A program made the position numbers and the translations under genes. This document shows positions 1 through 7,850 of a stretch of DNA of 64,000 bases, piece after piece. Position 1 is the stretch's first letter, and every line of letters begins with the position of its first letter. This stretch comes from UBA6170 sp942491385 (GTDB lineage: Bacteria > Chloroflexota > Anaerolineae > Anaerolineales > Anaerolineaceae). Under the pieces are notes generated by a model. The model did not search any database, was not told where the DNA came from, and saw nothing but the letters and a program-made list of their open reading frames with translations. The stretch spans positions 248,001-312,000 of the forward strand of contig CALOAF010000004.1 in assembly GCA_942491385.1 (NCBI GenBank), read 5' to 3'.

Positions 1-385
1 TACTTAAGACGGCACTGATGGCTGCTCCCTGGCTGAAACCCATTAAATTTATTTTTTCGTGGATAGAAGACCTTTGAGAGTTACTTAGTAATTCCTGAAT
101 CGAGCTCAATAAAACTTTAGCGATTCTGGCATATTCTTCAAAATTTGGCTTTAAATCATTTCTTATATCTGCCCAAGCGAAAGAATTTTTTCCTATTTGC
201 ATTGGACCTCTCGGAAAAATGATCATTGAATCAGCTGGGATAGAAGGTGAAAAGATAGTCATTGATTTTTCATTCCCAGACCAACCGTGAATCAAACAAT
301 AAATTTGGTTGGAATTAATTTCACTGGGTTGTTTTACGTGAAATACATGGGGATTTATAAAGATATTAATTGTTTTATATTCCAT
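1..385 (-). CDS. Phospholipase/carboxylesterase-type alpha/beta hydrolase (partial)
   Basis: Only the first 128 codons are present; the gene runs off the left edge. Reading from the ATG at 385, the protein has a strand followed by LIHGWSGN (residues 31-38), which resembles the oxyanion-hole HG motif of serine hydrolases. It then has IFPRGP (56-61) and a nucleophile elbow GFSQG at 116-120, with Ser118 as the likely nucleophile. Spacing and motifs fit the Abhydrolase_2 phospholipase/carboxylesterase family, small cytosolic esterases acting on short acyl esters. The catalytic Asp and His would lie beyond the window. It is divergent from smpB across about 70 bases. A purine-rich AGAGAA stretch lies about 5 bases before the ATG and serves as a weak ribosome site. 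The substrate cannot be told from the sequence. Confidence 0.75.
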   Translation of the reverse strand, partial: MEYKTINIFINPHVFHVKQPSEINSNQIYCLIHGWSGNEKSMTIFSPSIPADSMIIFPRGPMQIGKNSFAWADIRNDLKPNFEEYARIAKVLLSSIQELLSNSQRSSIHEKINLMGFSQGAAISAVLS

Positions 386-442
386 TTTAATTCTCTTGTT
401 CTCATTATTATCATGATCTCTAGTTAATTCTAAATGTTATGT

Positions 443-448
443 TAAAAT
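443..448 (+). promoter_or_regulatory. Possible -10 box for smpB (leaderless start)
   Basis: TAAAAT sits six bases before the smpB ATG at 455, and no Shine-Dalgarno sequence precedes that ATG. Transcription starting about 7 bases after the box would begin at the start codon. No convincing -35 box is visible 16-18 bases upstream, so this is a weak call that rests mainly on similarity to the stronger examples at 3180, 10956 and 35982. Confidence 0.35.
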
Positions 449-454
449 CACGCT

Positions 455-910
455 ATGAGAGAAATTAAGATTTTGGCAAAAAATAGAAAAGCAGGTTTTG
501 AATATTTTCTTTTGGAAAAATTTGAAGCCGGTATTGAATTACATGGAAGTGAAATTAAATCGATACGGGCTGGACAGGTAAGTATTGGAGAAGCTTACAT
601 TCAAATCGAAAATCTGGAGGCATGGTTAGTTAATTCGCATGTCGCCAAATATGATGCGGCGAGCATTTTTAATCATGATCCAAAACGGAAAAGAAAATTA
701 TTACTGCATAAAAAAGAGATTGATAAAATCTGGAGTTCAGTTCGCCAAAAGGGATTAACTGTAGTTCCTACTATTTTATATTTGAGTAATGGAAAAGCAA
801 AAATTGAAATTGCATTGGCAAAAGGGAAAAAAATGTATGATAAACGCGATAGTATTGCCAGGCGAGACCAGGAAAGAGAAAATTCCCGCAAAAGAAAGAT
901 TTCCGATTAA
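455..910 (+). CDS. smpB: SsrA-binding protein SmpB
   Basis: SmpB binds tmRNA and delivers it to stalled ribosomes for trans-translation. The 151-residue length is normal for the family. The start MREIKILAKNRKAGFEY, the ELHGSEIKSIRAG stretch around residues 29-41 and the basic, probably disordered tail (GKKMYDKRDSIARRDQERE onward) are characteristic of the OB-fold core and the C-terminal tail that enters the decoding site. No ribosome binding site is visible; a -10-like TAAAAT lies six bases upstream of the ATG, so the mRNA may be leaderless. The next gene starts 10 bases after the stop, suggesting cotranscription. The tmRNA gene itself was not seen in this window. Confidence 0.97.
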   Translation: MREIKILAKNRKAGFEYFLLEKFEAGIELHGSEIKSIRAGQVSIGEAYIQIENLEAWLVNSHVAKYDAASIFNHDPKRKRKLLLHKKEIDKIWSSVRQKGLTVVPTILYLSNGKAKIEIALAKGKKMYDKRDSIARRDQERENSRKRKISD

Positions 911-920
911 GAGTTAGATT

Positions 921-1622
921 ATGTCAATGTGGTGGGCCTTTTTCATAACATTCATCATTTCAATTGTGTGGCTGCGATTGATCGATTTTATTGCAGCAAA
1001 AGGGTTGGTTTCAAAAAAGCTGAGCCGGAAGATAATTCATATCGGCACTGGACCAATTTTTGTGGTTTGTTGGCTTTTTTTTCCAGAAAATCCATTCTCA
1101 AGGTACCTGGCAGCAGTGATTCCACTCTTAATTTCAATTCAATTCTTCCTGATTGGTATTGGAGTCATTAAGGATCAGTCATCAGTGGATGCAATGTCCA
1201 GAACTGGCGATCCAAAAGAAATCCTGAAAGGTCCATTTTTTTATGGCGTGGTATTTGTCACGTTAACCATAATTTTTTGGAGAGAGTCTCCTATTGGGAT
1301 TATTGCCTTAATGATATTGTGTGGGGGTGATGGATTTGCAGATATAATCGGCCGCAGAATTCCTTCCTTTGCATTGAAGTGGTCGCCAAGCAAGTCTTTT
1401 GCCGGAACTGTTTCCATGTTTTTGGGCGGATTGCTCTTTTCAATCTTGCTGATTTTCCTTTTTATTGAATATGGTTACCTGAAAATTGATTTTGTAAGTA
1501 GTATTCCGAAAATAATTTTATTAAACCTGTTGGCAACTTTTATTGAATCACTGCCATTACAGGATTGGGATAATATTACTGTACCTTTGGCTGTTGTTTT
1601 GGCAGGGGTAATTCTGTTCTAA
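921..1622 (+). CDS. Phytol/dolichol kinase-like CTP-transferase family membrane protein
   Basis: This 233-residue polytopic membrane protein has about six or seven hydrophobic segments. It resembles the phytol kinase/dolichol kinase/diacylglycerol kinase Dgk1 branch of the CTP_transf_1 superfamily. Supporting motifs are KLSRKIIHIGTG (residues 33-44, the Arg-Lys-x-x-His region), GGDGFADIIGRRI (about 135-147) and WSPSKSFAGTVSMFLGG (about 153-169); the K-S-x-A-G-T element is typical of CTP-dependent lipid or prenol kinases and CdsA-like enzymes. The likely role is phosphorylation of a long-chain alcohol or lipid with CTP at the cytoplasmic membrane; the substrate is unknown. It sits 10 bases downstream of smpB and 10 bases upstream of the ammonia-lyase gene, so the three may be one transcript. 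Its ribosome site is weak. Confidence 0.75.
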   Translation: MSMWWAFFITFIISIVWLRLIDFIAAKGLVSKKLSRKIIHIGTGPIFVVCWLFFPENPFSRYLAAVIPLLISIQFFLIGIGVIKDQSSVDAMSRTGDPKEILKGPFFYGVVFVTLTIIFWRESPIGIIALMILCGGDGFADIIGRRIPSFALKWSPSKSFAGTVSMFLGGLLFSILLIFLFIEYGYLKIDFVSSIPKIILLNLLATFIESLPLQDWDNITVPLAVVLAGVILF

Positions 1623-1632
1623 AGGAGTATGG

Positions 1633-3177
1633 ATGGTAGCGATTGATGGTCATCATCTGACGATTGAAGAAATCGTAAAAGTAGCACGTAAGAATGAAAA
1701 AGTTGCGATTTCAGATGTCGGGATTGCGAATATTAAGAATTCATTTGAGCTTAAGAACAATATCCTTGCTTCCACACACGCTGTCTATGGGATCAACACT
1801 GGATTTGGAATTTTTGCAAATAAACAAATTGCCAACGAGGATTCATCAAAACTGAGTAGAAATCTTATTTTAAGCCATGCAGTGGGGACCGGAGATCCAT
1901 TTTCAAATGAGATCGTACGAGCTGCAATGTTGGTCCGAGCAAATACGTTGACAAAAGGTTTCTCTGGCGTTCGATTGACTGTTGTTGATACTCTTGTAAA
2001 TATGTTAAATTCTGATGTAATTCCTGAGGTTCCCTCGCAGGGATCTTTAGGTTCATCAGGCGATTTAGCGCCATTATCCCATCTGGCGTTAGTGTTCACA
2101 ACAGATGAAAACGACCTTGAAGAAGATTCTGGTTATGCTTTTTATCAAGGAAAAAGACTAAGCGGTAAGGAAGCCATGCAAAAAGCGGGCATTCCCAGGT
2201 TGATACTTCAATCCAAAGAAGGATTGGCGATCAATAATGGCGCTACATTTTCTGCTGCCATTGCAGCTTTATGTATGTACGATTCAAGATTATTAGTTGA
2301 TATTGCTGAAATGTCTCTGGCGATGAGCTTAGAAGCAATGTTGGGTTGTAGTTCTGCATTTGATCATCGGATTCACGCAGCTCGTGGCCAACTCGGTCAA
2401 ATGGAAGTTGCAAAAAATGTCAGACGTTTTATTTTAAATTCAAATTTAATCAATTCCACGGATAGAGTACAGGATGCATATTCATTACGTTGTGCCCCGC
2501 AGGTGCAGGGAGTAGCTAGAGATACGCTTCAGTTCATCTGGCAGATAATCAGCCGGGAAATTAATGCGGCTACTGACAATCCATTATTATTCAACCCAGG
2601 AATCGCACTATCGGGAGGAAATTTTCACGGCGAGCCAGTAGGTGTTGCCATGGATTTTCTTGGAATTGTTTTATCTGAATTAGCATCGATTTCTGAGCGT
2701 CGTGTGAATCGTATGACGGATGAGAATCTCAACGCAGGGCTTCCACCTATGTTGGTTGATCATCCAGAAGCAGCTGGATTGAATTCAGGGTTAATGATGC
2801 CGCAATATACTGCTGCAAGCCTGGTGCTCGAAAACCAGACGATAGCTCATCCAGATAGTGTTTTTTCAATCCCAACTTCTGCTGAACAGGAAGATCACAA
2901 TGCAAATGCCATGAACGCCTGCAAACATACTCTACAAATCCTGAAAAATGTTCAACATGTTCTATCGATTGAACTCTACACTGCAGCCAGAGCGATCGAT
3001 CTAAGATTAAGAAATTCCCCGGATGGAAAACTAGGAGATGGTACCAGTATTATCTATAAAATGATCAGAGAAATTGTTCCATACCAACCTGGTGATGCAC
3101 TCTGGTGGCCTGAAATTGAAAAAGTAAAACAACTCGTAATCGCCGAAAAGATTGCGAATGATTTAGATCTTATTTAG
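1633..3177 (+). CDS. hutH: Histidine ammonia-lyase-like MIO enzyme (atypical)
   Basis: This 514-residue aromatic amino acid ammonia-lyase is close in length to the family norm. It contains the catalytic Tyr52 (VYGINTGFG), a histidine-lyase-type SH pair at Ser81-His82, the MIO region GSLGSSGDLAPLSH, the NNGA element near residue 201, YSLRCAPQVQG around 283-293 and QEDH at 419-422. The residues that cyclise to the MIO group read Ser-Ser-Gly (141-143) rather than the usual Ala-Ser-Gly. The segment after QEDH reads NAN where histidine lyases usually have VSM, and the residue before it is Glu rather than Asn. The likely reaction is deamination of an aromatic amino acid, with histidine the best guess. 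No other hut gene is near. AAGGAG lies five bases before the ATG and fixes the start. Confidence 0.85.
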   Translation: MVAIDGHHLTIEEIVKVARKNEKVAISDVGIANIKNSFELKNNILASTHAVYGINTGFGIFANKQIANEDSSKLSRNLILSHAVGTGDPFSNEIVRAAMLVRANTLTKGFSGVRLTVVDTLVNMLNSDVIPEVPSQGSLGSSGDLAPLSHLALVFTTDENDLEEDSGYAFYQGKRLSGKEAMQKAGIPRLILQSKEGLAINNGATFSAAIAALCMYDSRLLVDIAEMSLAMSLEAMLGCSSAFDHRIHAARGQLGQMEVAKNVRRFILNSNLINSTDRVQDAYSLRCAPQVQGVARDTLQFIWQIISREINAATDNPLLFNPGIALSGGNFHGEPVGVAMDFLGIVLSELASISERRVNRMTDENLNAGLPPMLVDHPEAAGLNSGLMMPQYTAASLVLENQTIAHPDSVFSIPTSAEQEDHNANAMNACKHTLQILKNVQHVLSIELYTAARAIDLRLRNSPDGKLGDGTSIIYKMIREIVPYQPGDALWWPEIEKVKQLVIAEKIANDLDLI

Positions 3178-3179
3178 AG

Positions 3180-3208
3180 TTGACAAGGATACTTTTAGCG
3201 ATTATCTT
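3180..3208 (+). promoter_or_regulatory. Sigma70-type promoter, leaderless, for the L,D-transpeptidase gene
   Basis: A perfect -35 TTGACA (3180-3185) is followed after 17 bases by TATCTT (3203-3208), and the ATG at 3215 is only six bases further on. Transcription would start at or next to the start codon, in agreement with the absence of a ribosome binding site. The -35 begins three bases after the stop codon of the upstream ammonia-lyase gene, so this promoter splits the two genes into separate units. Confidence 0.65.
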
Positions 3209-3214
3209 TTTCAT

Positions 3215-4312
3215 ATGTATTGGTTTTCGAAAAAATTTTCTAGAAGAGATCTCTTAAAAGGCGTTATAAGCTTTGGGGGAGCAATGGCATTAAATCCGTG
3301 GTTGCAGGTTAAAGCCCAGGCGACCAATTTTTTAGAATCAGGTAAGTTGGGCAGAGTTTGCAGTGGCTTGGCGAGAATCAGAGCGAAGCCGTCCATCAAT
3401 GCGGAAGAGGTGGGTATTCTATATGAGGATTCTGTTGTCATTTGGTTAAGAGAAATTGTTGGTGAAATACCTGGCGGAATGCTGAACGCGAAATGGGTAG
3501 AAACACCTGATGGTTTTATTTATGCGCCTTCTTTGCAACCTGTAAAAAATATTGAAAATAACATTCTACCTGAATTACCGATGACAAGTTTGGGGCAAGG
3601 ATTTTGGGGAGAAGTTACCGTTCCTTATGTGGATTTGATTCTTAAAAATATTAATCCAAGTGCTCCCTGGTTAAAAGAAGCGAAAAACCCGCGATTATAT
3701 TATTCCCAGATTGTCTGGATTGATGACCTGAAAACAGATGGTGATGGTGAAACATATTATCAAGTCAATGAAAGATATGGATATGGTGATATTTTCTGGG
3801 CGAATGCAAGGGCATTCAAACCATTGACGGAAAGAGATTTAGAACCGATTTCTCCTGAAGTTGAAAACAAATTGGTATATGTGGATGCCACACCTACCAG
3901 ACAATTTTTAACCTGTCTGGAAAATGGTGTTGAAGTTTATTACTGTCAAATATCTTCGGGAGCGAAATGGAACTCAGAAGGTCAAATCGAAAAAAGTTGG
4001 GGGACACCACCTGGGGTTCATCGGACGTGGAGAAAACAAGTTTCAACTCATATGACAGGTGGTACAGCTGGCGGTGGTTGGGATATTCCAGGTGTGGGAT
4101 GGACGATATTATTTTCGAGTAACGGCGTCGCTATTCATTCCACTTTCTGGCATAATGATTATGGTACACCCAGATCACATGGTTGTGTAAACGTAAAACC
4201 GGAAGATGCCCAATGGATATTCAGATGGTCTCTTCCGTTTGTGCCGCTCGATCCTGGTGATATCACAATCCCAATGCCGGGTGGCACACAAATAGATGTT
4301 AGAGAATTTTGA
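3215..4312 (+). CDS. Tat-exported L,D-transpeptidase (YkuD domain) with SH3-like domain
   Basis: This 365-residue secreted enzyme probably makes 3-3 peptidoglycan cross-links or attaches proteins to the wall. The N-terminus has a twin-arginine signal, SRRDLLKG at residues 9-16, followed by a hydrophobic stretch and an AxA-like end near residue 36. A bacterial SH3-like region follows (about 45-110, containing RIRAKPS). The C-terminal YkuD catalytic domain (about 225-360) carries the family signature, an upstream His in AIHSTFW and SHGCVNV with the catalytic Cys. The gene has its own promoter and the start codon is probably the first base of the mRNA. It is followed 7 bases later by ccdA. Use of the Tat route suggests folding or cofactor acquisition before export, which is unusual for this family but has been described for some related proteins. 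Confidence 0.9.
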   Translation: MYWFSKKFSRRDLLKGVISFGGAMALNPWLQVKAQATNFLESGKLGRVCSGLARIRAKPSINAEEVGILYEDSVVIWLREIVGEIPGGMLNAKWVETPDGFIYAPSLQPVKNIENNILPELPMTSLGQGFWGEVTVPYVDLILKNINPSAPWLKEAKNPRLYYSQIVWIDDLKTDGDGETYYQVNERYGYGDIFWANARAFKPLTERDLEPISPEVENKLVYVDATPTRQFLTCLENGVEVYYCQISSGAKWNSEGQIEKSWGTPPGVHRTWRKQVSTHMTGGTAGGGWDIPGVGWTILFSSNGVAIHSTFWHNDYGTPRSHGCVNVKPEDAQWIFRWSLPFVPLDPGDITIPMPGGTQIDVREF

Positions 4313-4319
4313 GGTGTAA

Positions 4320-5039
4320 ATGAATTTAACGTTAGGGTTAGCATTTTTAGCAGGTTTGGCATCATTCTTATCTCCCTGTGTTTTTTCATTGGTACCAGCT
4401 TATATCAGTTACCTCAGTGGTCGCTCGATTGCTGTCCTAAAATCGTCTGATTCCCAGAAATTCAAATGGGAGACGTTCAGCCATGGAGTTGCCTTTGTAC
4501 TGGGATTTAGCCTGGTTTTTATTTCTTTAGGGGCTACTGCATCGGCAATCGGTGGACTTCTATACAATTTAAGATGGTTGCTCGCCAAAATCGGTGGATT
4601 AATTGTCATCGTGTTCGGATTGCATATGACAGGTATTTTACGAATTCCATTTTTGGAATATGATTTGCGAGTTCAAAACAAAGCTCAGCAAAACAGATCA
4701 TATTTATCTTCCATGTTAATGGGAATTTTTTTTTCAGCTGGATGGTCACCATGTGTTGGTCCAGTTTTAGGAGCAATTTTAACATTGGCCGTTGGTGGAG
4801 GATCCATTCTTGAAGGTACAAAATTGTTAGCAGCTTATTCTGCTGGCCTGGCAATACCATTTTTGCTGGCAGCCTTAGGAATAGGATGGGTTGTAAAAGT
4901 TATTCAAAAGTATGGTAAAACCATGCATTATGTAGAAATTGTGATGGGCGTGATATTAATCATCATTGGAGCAATGTTATTTTTTGGAACATTAGAAACA
5001 ATGAACAGGTTTGGATTATTCATAGACTTTGGTTTATAG
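4320..5039 (+). CDS. ccdA: Cytochrome c biogenesis / thiol-disulfide transporter CcdA
   Basis: This 239-residue six-helix membrane protein carries reducing equivalents from cytoplasmic thioredoxin to extracytoplasmic thiol proteins. The two conserved proline-cysteine motifs are visible: LSPCVFSLVPAY near residues 17-28 and GWSPCVGPVLGA near 141-152. These hold the redox cysteine pair of the short CcdA form. GAGG lies five bases before the ATG. The next gene encodes a protein whose N-terminal part looks like a thioredoxin fold without cysteines, joined to a DUF2085 membrane domain. No cytochrome c maturation genes are adjacent, so the thiol client is unknown. Confidence 0.92.
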   Translation: MNLTLGLAFLAGLASFLSPCVFSLVPAYISYLSGRSIAVLKSSDSQKFKWETFSHGVAFVLGFSLVFISLGATASAIGGLLYNLRWLLAKIGGLIVIVFGLHMTGILRIPFLEYDLRVQNKAQQNRSYLSSMLMGIFFSAGWSPCVGPVLGAILTLAVGGGSILEGTKLLAAYSAGLAIPFLLAALGIGWVVKVIQKYGKTMHYVEIVMGVILIIIGAMLFFGTLETMNRFGLFIDFGL

Positions 5040-5056
5040 TGTGATTGGAGAGAAGA

Positions 5057-6046
5057 TTGATAAATGTCATTGCTTATGTAAATAATAGCGAACAGCAGGT
5101 TAATATTTCTGAAATGTTTGAAGGATTAAAAACAGAGATTGAATTTAATGACCAAATCATCAATATTTCAGATTCTGAAGATTTGAAAAAAAAATATGCC
5201 GAAATTTCACCATTCATTAAGGTAGGTCCTTATACTCTCTCAGGAGAAATATTTGAAGCGAATCTAAAAATGACTATATTAGCAGCGAAGGATCGAGAAC
5301 GGCAACTTACAGAAGTTGGAGACAATCGCTATCAGCAAAGAATAGAATCGGGTAAAAAGATAACCAATCTTGATAAAGTTTCCTTATGGTTATCAAAAGG
5401 GTATATTTGGCTGATGATCTTCTTTTTATCCTTGTATGTCGGATTGCCATTTCTTGCACCATATTTCTTAAAAATCGGCGCAGAATTACCTGCGAATATC
5501 ATTTACACAATCTATAAACCGCTTTGTCATCAATTAGCATTCAGGTCATGGTTTATTTTTGGTGAACAACCCTATTATCCCCGTAATGCTGCTGGTATTG
5601 AGGGAGTGATGTCCTACGAAGATATTTCAAATCAGCCGGTCATCAACATTCGAGAGGCACAGAAATTTAAAGGTAATGAATTCACCGGTTATAAGGTTGC
5701 ATTATGTCAACGAGATGTAGCCATTTATGCCAGTATGTTGTTATTTGGTTTGCTTTTTGTTTTGTCAGGTAGGCGGATAAAATCGATCAAATGGTATATT
5801 TGGGTGATTATTGCTCTTGTACCAATTGGGTTTGATGGCGTATCACAACTGCCGGGTTTGGCTAGTTCCCTACCAGATTGGATTCCGATACGTGAAAGTA
5901 ATCCCACGTTAAGAACGATTACCGGTGCTTTGTTTGGATTTTTCACAGCCTGGTATTTATTTCCCTTGATTGAAGAAAGCATGGTTGAAACCAGAACAAT
6001 TGTCACTGAGAAAATGAAGTACATCAAATCTTTAGGAAATGATTAA
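5057..6046 (+). CDS. DUF2085 membrane protein with a cysteine-free thioredoxin-like N-terminus
   Basis: This protein of about 329 residues starts at the TTG at 5057, because GGAGAG ends four bases before it; a TTG at 5045 lies ahead of that site and is less likely. The C-terminal two thirds is a four- or five-helix membrane domain with the DUF2085 hallmark PLCHQLAFRSWF and a second conserved CQRD segment before the next helix. Residues 1 to about 85 have a beta-alpha-beta pattern ending in SPFIKVGPYTLSG. This resembles the cis-proline end of glutaredoxin-like DUF836 proteins, but there is no Cys pair where the redox site should be. The function of DUF2085 is unknown. Position directly after ccdA hints at redox or envelope work. 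PgeF follows with no gap. Confidence 0.75.
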   Translation: MINVIAYVNNSEQQVNISEMFEGLKTEIEFNDQIINISDSEDLKKKYAEISPFIKVGPYTLSGEIFEANLKMTILAAKDRERQLTEVGDNRYQQRIESGKKITNLDKVSLWLSKGYIWLMIFFLSLYVGLPFLAPYFLKIGAELPANIIYTIYKPLCHQLAFRSWFIFGEQPYYPRNAAGIEGVMSYEDISNQPVINIREAQKFKGNEFTGYKVALCQRDVAIYASMLLFGLLFVLSGRRIKSIKWYIWVIIALVPIGFDGVSQLPGLASSLPDWIPIRESNPTLRTITGALFGFFTAWYLFPLIEESMVETRTIVTEKMKYIKSLGND

Positions 6047-6829
6047 GTGTTTGTCAATGAGACTGGAAATCTGAGATATTTAACATTTGAAAGTTTTCCA
6101 AAAGAGAAAATTATTCATGGGATTTTTTCTCGCTTGGGCGGTATCAGTACTGATTCTTTTTCGAGTTTAAATGTTGGTGAAACTGCTGGTGATTCATACG
6201 AAAATGTAGTTGAAAATCGCAGGCGAATTTTCCAGGTTTTTGATAAACCAATTGAATCCATATATGATGTATGGCAAATTCATAGTGAAATCGTGAAGTA
6301 CACTGACAAACCAAGAAAATTAAAGAGCAAACATGAAAAGGCAGATGCTATTGTTACTGATTCCAAAGATGTTTCATTATTCATGCAATTTGCTGATTGT
6401 GTCCCGATCCTTATATATGATTCCGAAAAGGATATCATTGGTATAATTCATGCCGGTTGGCAAGGGACTGTAAAACGGATTGTTCAGAGTGCAATCCGAT
6501 ATATGGTTGACGCTTTTGCGAGTGATCCTAAGAATATTCTGGCTGGAATTGGGCCATCCATCGGACCTGATCATTATGAAGTTGGCAGAAATGTAATTTT
6601 TGAAGTAAATGAAAAATTAAAAGAAATCCAGTCTCAGATAATTATTTCAAGAAATGGCTCAACTTATTTTAATTTGTGGAAGACAAATGAATTGTTATTA
6701 CGTCAGATGGGAGTCGAAAAAATTGAAATTGCAGGCATTTGCACAGCTTGCCATTTGGATGAGTGGTATTCTTATCGTTTAGAAGGTCAAAAATCAGGCA
6801 GGTTTGGTGTATTTATGGGATTAAAATAA
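6047..6829 (+). CDS. pgeF: Peptidoglycan editing factor PgeF / YfiH laccase-domain protein
   Basis: This 260-residue protein of the multicopper-polyphenol-oxidase (YfiH) family hydrolyses mis-incorporated amino acids from UDP-MurNAc precursors in the studied E. coli member; older work assigned purine nucleoside activities. Family motifs present are QFADCVPILIYD (about 112-123), IIHAGWQGTVKRI (about 133-145, zinc His) and ICTACHLDEWYSYR near the end, which supplies the other metal and catalytic residues. The start is GTG immediately after the preceding stop codon, with AGGA eight bases upstream. The neighbouring yggS-like and yggT genes form the commonly seen pgeF-yggS-yggT group. This organisation supports a housekeeping envelope/PLP operon. 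Confidence 0.9.
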   Translation: MFVNETGNLRYLTFESFPKEKIIHGIFSRLGGISTDSFSSLNVGETAGDSYENVVENRRRIFQVFDKPIESIYDVWQIHSEIVKYTDKPRKLKSKHEKADAIVTDSKDVSLFMQFADCVPILIYDSEKDIIGIIHAGWQGTVKRIVQSAIRYMVDAFASDPKNILAGIGPSIGPDHYEVGRNVIFEVNEKLKEIQSQIIISRNGSTYFNLWKTNELLLRQMGVEKIEIAGICTACHLDEWYSYRLEGQKSGRFGVFMGLK

Positions 6830-6831
6830 TA

Positions 6832-7557
6832 ATGACAGGTTTCTCCATTGAAGCAAACTTTAAACAAGTATCAGAAGAAATTGATTCATACTGTCATTTA
6901 TATCATCAGGATCCAGATGCTTTAAAATTAATTGTTGTTACCAAAAGCCAATCCTTAGAGAATATTGTACAGGTGGTAGCAGCTGGTGCCAGATATTTAG
7001 GAGAGAATTATCCGGAAGAGACCCTCAAGAAGAAAATCAGTTTCGTTGACCCACCTGAGGATCTGGAATGGCATATGGTCGGACACCTTCAGAGCCGCAA
7101 ATCCCAGCTTGTGATCGATGAATTCGCTATGCTGCATTCTTTGGATAGTGTTAAGCTTGCTAAACGTCTGGATCGCCAGTTAAAAGTAGATAATAAAAAA
7201 TTACCTGTTCTGCTACAATTCAATGTTGGTGGTGAAGAAAGCAAATACGGTTGGAATGTGTCCGAAAAAAATCAATGGGGAGCTTTGCTTGCTGATGTTG
7301 AAGAAATAATCCAATGCTCCAACCTGGACATTCGCGGACTCATGACGATGCCACCTTTTATCACCGAGGAAAAGGAATCCAGAAAGCATTTTAATAAATT
7401 ACATGAATTAGGGGAGTTTTTGAATGCTAGTTTACCAGAATTAAGAATTAAAGAATACTCAATGGGAACCAGCCATGATTTCAAAATGGCAATCGCTGAA
7501 GGTGCTACAATGATCCGAATCGGTACTGCCATCATGGGCTCAAGAGGAAATCGTTAA
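6832..7557 (+). CDS. YggS/PLPBP family pyridoxal phosphate homeostasis protein
   Basis: This protein is about 241 residues long from the ATG at 6832. A longer in-frame reading upstream would overlap pgeF heavily and has no ribosome site. It is an alanine racemase-fold, non-catalytic PLP carrier that buffers the cofactor. The PLP lysine is Lys38 in LIVVTKSQS. Other family motifs are YLGENYPEE (around residue 56), WHMVGHLQSRKS, LLQFNVGGEESKYG, DIRGLMTMPP and the C-terminal SMGTSHDFKMAIAEGATMIRIGTAIMG, which forms the phosphate-binding site. It lies 2 bases after pgeF and 12 bases before the yggT-like gene. Confidence 0.93.
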   Translation: MTGFSIEANFKQVSEEIDSYCHLYHQDPDALKLIVVTKSQSLENIVQVVAAGARYLGENYPEETLKKKISFVDPPEDLEWHMVGHLQSRKSQLVIDEFAMLHSLDSVKLAKRLDRQLKVDNKKLPVLLQFNVGGEESKYGWNVSEKNQWGALLADVEEIIQCSNLDIRGLMTMPPFITEEKESRKHFNKLHELGEFLNASLPELRIKEYSMGTSHDFKMAIAEGATMIRIGTAIMGSRGNR

Positions 7558-7569
7558 CGAGAGGGAAGC

Positions 7570-7830
7570 ATGTTAGATTTTTTAATTGTATTAGTACGAG
7601 TTGCGGTGAATATTTTTTCGCTATTAGTAATTGCGAAGGTTATGTTAAGTTATTTTTTATCCCCTTATCACCCGATAAGGCAAACGATTGATCAAATTAT
7701 TGAGCCATTATTAGCGCCAATTCGAAAAAGGATGCCAATGATTGGCATGTTTGATTTTAGTCCCATCGTTCTACTCGTTGGAATTCAAATAATTGAATTT
7801 TTATTAATTACTATATTGTCTTCTCTGTAA
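7570..7830 (+). CDS. yggT: YggT family membrane protein
   Basis: This 86-residue integral membrane protein has two hydrophobic helices, the second near the C-terminus. They flank the family loop SPYHPIRQTIDQIIEPLLAP, in which the conserved proline-rich segment is visible. YggT proteins are linked to osmotic or envelope functions and to SepF/division loci in Gram-positive bacteria; the exact activity is unknown. GAGGGAAGC before the ATG is a good ribosome site. It is the last gene of the forward run; the next gene converges from the other strand 20 bases later, and no clear terminator hairpin was found between them. Confidence 0.88.
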   Translation: MLDFLIVLVRVAVNIFSLLVIAKVMLSYFLSPYHPIRQTIDQIIEPLLAPIRKRMPMIGMFDFSPIVLLVGIQIIEFLLITILSSL

Positions 7831-7850
7831 ATTCCAAAATAATAAGTTGA

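Noticed and set aside
5045..5056. TTG at 5045 as the start of the DUF2085 gene
   Set aside because: The GGAGAG ribosome site lies after this codon and correctly spaced before the TTG at 5057.
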